In this document: one piece after another, positions 18,550 through 23,799 of the stretch
Layout: every line of letters starts with the position of its first letter
Position numbering within the stretch: position 1 is the stretch's first letter
Source: Chloroflexota bacterium
GTDB lineage: Bacteria > Chloroflexota > Anaerolineae > Caldilineales > Caldilineaceae
Reading direction: 5' to 3'
Length of the DNA stretch: 23,799 nucleotides
Assembly (NCBI GenBank): GCA_003451595.1
Contig: DMDA01000101.1
Coordinates: 33,524-57,322 of the forward strand
The notes under the pieces: generated by a model
What the model saw: only the letters and a program-made list of their open reading frames with translations
Databases searched by the model: none
What the model was told of the DNA's origin: nothing
Made by a program: the position numbers and the translations under genes

Positions 18550-20028
18550 TTAGCGTCCTTCCGTAAGCCCAATGCTGTCAGACAACAGGCGCCGATAGCG
18601 ATCCGACCAGTGCCGGGCAATAGCCACAGGCGTCGCCACCCAGAAGTCGCCGCGCGCCACAATACGCTCCAGCGCTGCCCGCAGCGTGGCCAGCCAGCCG
18701 GGGAAAAGCACCTCATCGAACACGTAGTCATGCACGTTGGCGACAAACAGCCCCTGCTGTGCAGCGACAAGCTCCACCAGTTCACACACCATCGCGTCGC
18801 GCTGCGGTTGGGTCAAGTCAGTGCGCTGCGCCAGTTGTGCATCCATCCACGCCACCGGCAATTGTACGACGCCGATCTCTCTGCGTGTGCGCGTAGCCAG
18901 GGGATAGAAGGGCGTGGTGACGCCGCGTCGCCAGCCAAGATACCGGTCATGCGTCAGCGATGTATCGTACAGCAGCCCAATGTCGGCGTGCAACTGTAGC
19001 GTTGCGGTCGGGTCGGTAGGGTTCAGATGCCAGTAATGATGGCGGTTGCCGACCACAGGTGCGCCCGCCGCCTGCTCCAGCCGCTGCTTTTCGCCCGCAA
19101 AGCGTTCACGCGCGGCATAGGCCAGATAGCTGGCATGCATCCCCACCTCCCAACCACCCTCGATCAAGGTGCGAAAGAGGGCGCGGAAGCGCGGCGCGGT
19201 CACGTCGTAGAAGGGATCGGGTGTGCCGCGCGCATATTCGATGAGCGATCCCTGCCGCGCCACAAAGTAGAAGGCCGACCGCACGCCGTAACGCGTCTCG
19301 AAGTCCATCCATTGTGGAAAGGCCCAATGCGTGCGCCGTCCTGTCAGCACTTCCCACGCCGGACCAAAACCTCGACTCCCCTGACGCCGCACGATGCGCA
19401 GCGGCTCTAGCCAGCGGATTACCTCTGGGTAATCCACGTCGTGGGTGATGGCGGCGGCGGCGCGTTTGCCCTGCGGCCAACGTGGTAATGGTGCGCCCAG
19501 GCCATACTCTTGCCACAGCGCCCCCAATGCCTCGACGATGGCGGAGGCCGGCGCCGCTTCCAGCGCCCGTTGCGCCAGCCACGCGTCGGGCAATGTGAAG
19601 AAGCCGTGAGCGTCCTGCGGCCAGTGCACCTCTTCCTGGCCCGTCGCCAGCCAGAAGTAGTCGAAGATCACATCACGCTGCAGCCAGATAACACCGTCGC
19701 GCACGGTTGGCGCAGCGAGCGACGCAACATCGTCGGCAAAGCGCAAGCCGGCGGGCATAGCATTGCGGTGAAGTTGCGCCAGCTGGCAGCCTGTCGGGTT
19801 CGCCCAACGCGCTGGATCGGCCAGAATCACCATGCGCGCCTGTAGCGGCGTCGACGTTGACGCCGCTACAGGCATGTGATGCATATAGGCAATGTCGCAC
19901 GGTGCGTCTGGAGCAACCTCGACCCACGCATACCCCAGCGCTGTCAACAGTTGGCGCCAGCTCCACGCAATTTCGGCGCCCCAGCGCGCTTTCAGGTCAG
20001 CATCCAGCGCGATCCGTAGTGGCAGCAT
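18550..20028 (-). CDS. NodB-like polysaccharide deacetylase homologue
   Basis: The protein has 492 residues. An N-terminal part of about 185 residues of unknown fold precedes the NodB-like barrel: AAAAITHDVDYPEVIRWL (190-207) with the metal-site type HDVD (196-199), VRSAFYFVARQGSL (249-262), GWEVGMHASYLAY (292-304) with H298, and FVANVHDYVFDE further on. This is the pattern of the uncharacterised CE4-like proteins often found with glycan genes; it differs from classical deacetylases, in which motif 1 is TFDD and motif 2 HxxxH, so activity is not assured. A palindromic element encodes residues 52-64 in frame. No signal peptide is evident. The ATG at 20028 has AGGTAGG about 5 bases upstream, and the gap to the repeat-protein stop is 5 bases. 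Confidence 0.75.
   Translation of the reverse strand: MLPLRIALDADLKARWGAEIAWSWRQLLTALGYAWVEVAPDAPCDIAYMHHMPVAASTSTPLQARMVILADPARWANPTGCQLAQLHRNAMPAGLRFADDVASLAAPTVRDGVIWLQRDVIFDYFWLATGQEEVHWPQDAHGFFTLPDAWLAQRALEAAPASAIVEALGALWQEYGLGAPLPRWPQGKRAAAAITHDVDYPEVIRWLEPLRIVRRQGSRGFGPAWEVLTGRRTHWAFPQWMDFETRYGVRSAFYFVARQGSLIEYARGTPDPFYDVTAPRFRALFRTLIEGGWEVGMHASYLAYAARERFAGEKQRLEQAAGAPVVGNRHHYWHLNPTDPTATLQLHADIGLLYDTSLTHDRYLGWRRGVTTPFYPLATRTRREIGVVQLPVAWMDAQLAQRTDLTQPQRDAMVCELVELVAAQQGLFVANVHDYVFDEVLFPGWLATLRAALERIVARGDFWVATPVAIARHWSDRYRRLLSDSIGLTEGR
19838..19873. repeat. Palindromic element inserted in frame in the deacetylase-like gene
   Basis: There are perfect 15-bp inverted arms (19838-19852, GCCTGTAGCGGCGTC, and 19859-19873) with a 6-base centre. 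The arms lie wholly inside the coding sequence and encode residues 52-64 (MPVAASTSTPLQA), between the blocks CDIAYMHH and RMVILADPARWANP. The element keeps the reading frame. The GTAG-GCGGC theme resembles the hairpins at 5311-5410, but they are not the same sequence. Confidence 0.75.
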
Positions 20029-20033
20029 CGCGC

Positions 20034-23000
20034 CTACCTGTTGATGATCGGCATATACACAAACTCCAATCCGCTGCCACCACCGACAGTGGTGACTTCG
20101 ATGAGGGTCGTGCCAGTGATGACGCCGCCGTCGGCATCGACCACGCGCACCGCCGCCACCATCAGCCCGGCGGTAGCATAACTCGTCGTCGCACTGTTCT
20201 CGGGCTGATTCTCGATCTCGTAGACGCCGTTGTTATCCCAGTCGAACGAATAGCGCAGCGCGTCGCCCAGTTCCTGGGTCACGTCAACTGTCACCTGCAC
20301 CGGAGCGTCCACCTGTACGGGGCCACTGTTGGTCACGGCGACCAGGGTCAGCGTCTGCGGCGTGACGGTGATCGTCGTCACACCCGTCGCCACGCCGCCA
20401 TCGGCATCGACCACGCGCACGCCCACCGTCTTGCTACCGGTCGTCGCATAGCTCGTGCTGGCGCTAGGATTGGCCTGATTCTCGATCTCGTAGACGCCGT
20501 TGTTATCCCAGTCGAACGAATAGCGCAGCGCGTCGCTCAGCTCCTGGACTGCGTTCACTGTCACCTGGACGCTCTGACCACGACGCACCGGGCCGCTGTT
20601 CGTAGCCGTGGCGCTGAGCGTCTGCGGCGTGACGGTGATCGTCGTCACACTCGTTGCCACGCCGCCATTGGCATCGACCACGCGCACGCCCACCGTCTTG
20701 CTACCGGTCGTCGCATAGCTCGTGCTGGCGCTAGGACTGGCCTGATTCTCGATCTCGTAGACGCCGTTGTTATCCCAGTCGAACGAATAGCGCAATGCGT
20801 CGCTCAGCTCCTGGACTGCGTTCACCGTCACCTGTACGCTCTGGCCACGACGCACCGGCCCGCTGTTCGTCGCCGTGGCGCTGAGCGTCTGCGGCGTGAC
20901 GGTGATCGTCGTCACACCTGTCGCCACGCCGCCATCGGCATCGACCACGCGCACGCCCACCGTCTTGCTACCGGTCGTCGCATAGCTGGTGCTGGCGCTA
21001 GGACTGGCCTGGTTCTCGATCTCGTAGACGCCGTTGTTATCCCAGTCGAACGAATAGCGCAGCGCGTCGCTCAGCTCCTGGACTGCGTTCACCGTCACTT
21101 GTACGCTCTGGCCACGACGCACCGGGCTGCTGTTGGTGACGGCGTTGATCGTCAGGGTTTGCGGCATAATCTGCAGCGTTGCCGTCTGGCTGGCCACGCT
21201 GTTCTGCTGATCGCGCACCCGCACACGGATCGTTTTGTTTCCTGTCGCGGCGTAGCTCGTCGATGCGCTATTGGCGGTCTGATCCACGACCTCGTAGACG
21301 TTGTCATTGTTCCAGTCGAAGGAGTAGAGCAGCACGTCGTTCAACTGTTGCACGGCGGTGACCGTCACCGTGACGGGCTGATTGCGCCGCACGGGTGCGT
21401 TGCTGTTCACAGCTGTGATCTGGATGATCTGCGCCCCTACCTGGACAGTGGTCGTGCCGGTGACCTCGCCGCCATCGCCATCGCGCACACGCACTTTCAC
21501 AACGCGCTCACCGATGGTTGGATAGCTGGTCGTCGCGCTGGTCGCCGGTTGATCGACGACATCGTAAACACCGTCGTTTTCCCAATCGAAGGAGTAAGTC
21601 AGCGGATCGCTCAGCTCTTGCGTGGCCGTCACATTGACTGTCACCGGCTGGTTGCGCAGCACAGGCCCGCTGTTGCTCACACCGACCAGCGTCAGGAGCT
21701 GCGGCGTCACGGTGATAGCCGTTGCGCCGGTTACGAGGCCGCCATCGCTGTCCGCGACGCCGAAGTTCACGGTCTTGACGCCCGTGCTTGCAAAGCTGGT
21801 CGCTGCACTAGCGCCGGGCTGGACGACCTCAAAGATGTTATTGTTGTCAAAGTCAAAGCCGTAGAGCAACGCATCGCTCAGTTCCTGGGCGGCGCTCACC
21901 GTCACCGTGACCGGTTGGCCGCGCCGCACCGGGCTGGTGTTGGTCGCCGTGGCGCTGAGCAGTTGTGGCGTCACTGTGATCACCGTCGTGGCTGTCGCTT
22001 CCCCGCCGTCAGCGTCGCGCACGCGCACCGTCGTCGTGTAGACGCCCGTGTTCGGATAGCTCGTCGCCGCGCTGTTCCCAGCCTGGTCGATGATGTCGAA
22101 CGTCCCGTCGCTCGTCCAGTCAAAGGAGTAGGTCAGGGCATCGCTCAGTTCCTGGGCGGCGCTCACCGTCACCGTGACCGGCTGGCCGCGCCGCACCGGG
22201 CCAGTGTTGGCCGCCGTGGCGCTGAGCAACTGTGGCGTCACTGTGATCACCGTCGTGGCCGTCGCTTCCCCGCCGTCGGCGTCGCGCACGCGCACCGTCG
22301 TCGTGTAGATGCCCGTGTTCGGATAGCTCGTCGCCGCGCTGTTCCCGGCCTGGTCGATGATGTCGAACGTCCCGTCGCTCGTCCAGTCAAAGGAGTAGGT
22401 CAGGGCATCGCTCAGTTCCTGGGCGGCGCTCACCGTCACCGTGACCGGCTGGCCGCGCCGCACCGGGCTGGTGTTGGTCGCCGTGGCGCTGAGCAGTTGT
22501 GGCGTCACTGTGATCACCGTCGTGGCTGTCGCTTCCCCACCGTCAGCGTCGCGCACGCGCACCGTCGTCGTGTAGATGCCCGTGTTCGGATAGCTCGTCG
22601 CCGCGCTGTTCCCAGCCTGGTCGATGATGTCGAACGTCCCGTCGCTCGTCCAGTCGAAGGAGTAGGTCAGGACATCCGCGGGCACATCATTAGCCGTCAC
22701 TGTCACCGTCACCAACTGGCTGCGCCGCACCGGGCTGGTGTTCGTCACCGACGTAATCTGTGGCGCCACATTGGCAATGGTCACTGTCGTCGTCGCCGTG
22801 CCGGTCAGGTTGCCGCTGTCGGTGGCGCGCACACCAATCGTGTAAACGCCCTCATCGCCCCAACTGGCTGTGGCAGTGGCGCCGGTGGCATCGTCAAACT
22901 GCCCGTCGTTGTCCAAGTCCCAATCGTAGAGGAGCGTCCCACCGTTCGGGTCGTTGCCGCTGGCGCTCAGATTCACCGTCTGCCCTTCCTGGCCAGTGTA

Positions 23001-23799
23001 GGGACCACCCGCATCGGCAGTGGGCGGCAGGTTGCGCACGGTGACGGTCGCCGTGTTCGAGATATTGTTGGAGGCGGTCGCCCGCACCGTATCTGTGAAG
23101 ACACCCGCCGGCAGCCCAGCGGTGAAGAGGCCGCTGCTGTCGATGACGCCGCCGCTATCCACCGTCCAGGTGACGGGCGCGTCGGCGATCACGTTATTGT
23201 TGAGATCACGCACCGTTGCCAAAAACTGCTGGTCTGCCCCCGGATCCAGGGTCGCTGCAGCAGGGGCAACCACGAGCGATGCAGGGCCAAAATGTGAAAA
23301 CGTCAGCGCGCCGACCTCAGGCGATTCGAGCGGGTCGCTGCTGGTAAGCGTCAGGCGATATTGCAAATAGCGACCACTGGGGCTGGTTGGCGCCAGCGTA
23401 GCTGTCCCGCTGATCACGGAGCCGGTGGCATTGGCCCACGCCGACCAGGTGACGCCGTCCACCGAGGTGCGCGTGGCAAGCTGCGCACCAGTGCCCGCCG
23501 GCAAGGTGGCCGTGACCGTAGCCTGCGACCAGTTGACGACCTGGCCAGCGTCCTGGATACAGGAGACGTATTCGCCGCTGGCAGGATACGCGCCAGCGCG
23601 CACCCAGTCAATCAAAAGCGGGTCAGGCGATTGTGATGCCGGGTCCTGATTGTACAAGAACACATAAGTGGTGCGCGTCGTTACGCCGGTGTGTGGCAAT
23701 GGGTTGACGCCAGCCGTAATGATTGCACTGCCATCAATCAGATACCAGGTTTCAGTTGTTCCCCAGTTGATGCGGTAGTTGCGATACTGCGCCAATCCT
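20034..23799 (-). CDS. Large secreted PKD-repeat protein, N-terminus missing (partial)
   Basis: The frame stays open to the window edge; the TTG at 23795 is unlikely to be the start, so at least 1253 residues are shown. Numbering from that TTG: 1-80 resemble the end of a concanavalin A-like (LamG-type) domain (NYRINWGTTETWYLIDG, LLIDWVRAGAYPASGEY), 81-168 a beta-rich region (CIQDAGQVVNWSQATV, GRYLQYRLTLTSSDPL), 171-254 a Big_2-like Ig domain, 257-345 a classical PKD domain (PPTADAGGPY, DWDLDNDGQFDD), then ten PKD-like repeats (347-1237) with FDWxxDGxY, a possible Ca-binding DxDxDG-type loop. The C-terminus is LEFVYMPIINR without a membrane helix or LPXTG. It is probably an adhesin or cell-surface structural protein. 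It is followed by the deacetylase homologue after 5 bases. Confidence 0.85.
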   Translation of the reverse strand, partial: GLAQYRNYRINWGTTETWYLIDGSAIITAGVNPLPHTGVTTRTTYVFLYNQDPASQSPDPLLIDWVRAGAYPASGEYVSCIQDAGQVVNWSQATVTATLPAGTGAQLATRTSVDGVTWSAWANATGSVISGTATLAPTSPSGRYLQYRLTLTSSDPLESPEVGALTFSHFGPASLVVAPAAATLDPGADQQFLATVRDLNNNVIADAPVTWTVDSGGVIDSSGLFTAGLPAGVFTDTVRATASNNISNTATVTVRNLPPTADAGGPYTGQEGQTVNLSASGNDPNGGTLLYDWDLDNDGQFDDATGATATASWGDEGVYTIGVRATDSGNLTGTATTTVTIANVAPQITSVTNTSPVRRSQLVTVTVTANDVPADVLTYSFDWTSDGTFDIIDQAGNSAATSYPNTGIYTTTVRVRDADGGEATATTVITVTPQLLSATATNTSPVRRGQPVTVTVSAAQELSDALTYSFDWTSDGTFDIIDQAGNSAATSYPNTGIYTTTVRVRDADGGEATATTVITVTPQLLSATAANTGPVRRGQPVTVTVSAAQELSDALTYSFDWTSDGTFDIIDQAGNSAATSYPNTGVYTTTVRVRDADGGEATATTVITVTPQLLSATATNTSPVRRGQPVTVTVSAAQELSDALLYGFDFDNNNIFEVVQPGASAATSFASTGVKTVNFGVADSDGGLVTGATAITVTPQLLTLVGVSNSGPVLRNQPVTVNVTATQELSDPLTYSFDWENDGVYDVVDQPATSATTSYPTIGERVVKVRVRDGDGGEVTGTTTVQVGAQIIQITAVNSNAPVRRNQPVTVTVTAVQQLNDVLLYSFDWNNDNVYEVVDQTANSASTSYAATGNKTIRVRVRDQQNSVASQTATLQIMPQTLTINAVTNSSPVRRGQSVQVTVNAVQELSDALRYSFDWDNNGVYEIENQASPSASTSYATTGSKTVGVRVVDADGGVATGVTTITVTPQTLSATATNSGPVRRGQSVQVTVNAVQELSDALRYSFDWDNNGVYEIENQASPSASTSYATTGSKTVGVRVVDANGGVATSVTTITVTPQTLSATATNSGPVRRGQSVQVTVNAVQELSDALRYSFDWDNNGVYEIENQANPSASTSYATTGSKTVGVRVVDADGGVATGVTTITVTPQTLTLVAVTNSGPVQVDAPVQVTVDVTQELGDALRYSFDWDNNGVYEIENQPENSATTSYATAGLMVAAVRVVDADGGVITGTTLIEVTTVGGGSGLEFVYMPIINR
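20085..22757. repeat. Tandem array of ten ~267-270 bp coding repeats
   Basis: The units encode 87-90 residues each. A shared anchor (CTCGATCTCG on the plus strand) recurs at 20211, 20481, 20748 and 21015, spacings 270, 267 and 267. Two blocks are almost identical internally: units 7-9 (about 20355-21158) and units 2-3 (about 21963-22496), while units 4-6 between them have drifted. This points to separate recent local duplications. Confidence 0.9.

Noticed and set aside
19857..23297. Very long open frame (1146 codons) on the plus strand opposite the repeat protein
   Set aside because: Its product is rich in His, Arg and Ala and repeats with the period of the opposite coding array. It is the antisense of a stop-free repetitive gene, has no ribosome binding site, and crosses into the deacetylase-like gene.

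Overview
The window is a GC-rich bacterial surface-glycan locus. Sixteen of its seventeen genes lie on the minus strand, so transcription runs from high to low coordinates. I infer a member of the Chloroflexota or a similar free-living environmental lineage. The grounds are the style of the large GT-C membrane proteins, the PKD-repeat secreted protein ending in a short YMPIINR tail, and dispersed small palindromes of a kind I associate with such genomes. No ribosomal or housekeeping marker is present, so this placement is tentative.

Layout in the direction of transcription: (1) 23799-20034, a truncated, very large secreted repeat protein (lectin-like N-terminal part, Big-like domain, one classical PKD domain, ten further PKD-like repeats of 87-90 residues). 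(2) 20028-16370, three modification-type genes: a NodB-like polysaccharide deacetylase homologue, a DUF1624/HGSNAT-like membrane acyltransferase and a hexapeptide-repeat acyltransferase. (3) 16290-5454, an assembly block: GT4 glycosyltransferase, Wzx-type flippase, CgeB-like glycosyltransferase, GT4, GT2, GT4 (AT-rich), GT4, O-antigen ligase/polymerase-like protein and GT2. (4) 5290-1945, two GT-C-type polytopic membrane proteins. (5) 1941-367, a membrane-anchored BNR/sialidase-like protein. The end of an OB-fold protein on the plus strand (1-282) converges on this last gene, with a strong hairpin between the two.

Many junctions overlap (TGATG or ATGA) or are only 3-14 bases apart, which suggests one or a few long, translationally coupled transcripts. 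Working model (inference): the soluble glycosyltransferases build a lipid-linked oligosaccharide at the inner face of the membrane, Wzx flips it, the ligase-like and GT-C proteins polymerise, transfer or decorate it outside, and the acyltransferases and the deacetylase homologue modify it. No initiating phosphoglycosyltransferase, Wzz-type chain-length regulator or nucleotide-sugar synthesis gene is visible, so the pathway must be completed elsewhere.

The non-coding interest lies in short palindromic elements: a 28-bp-stem hairpin made of tandem 9-mers between the two GT-C genes, a pair of related GC hairpins upstream of the second GT-C gene, and a 15-bp-arm palindrome inserted in frame inside the deacetylase-like gene. 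The repeat protein also shows two separate blocks of nearly identical 267-bp units. No gene-free stretch exceeds about 165 bases. I saw no tRNA, rRNA, CRISPR array or transposase.
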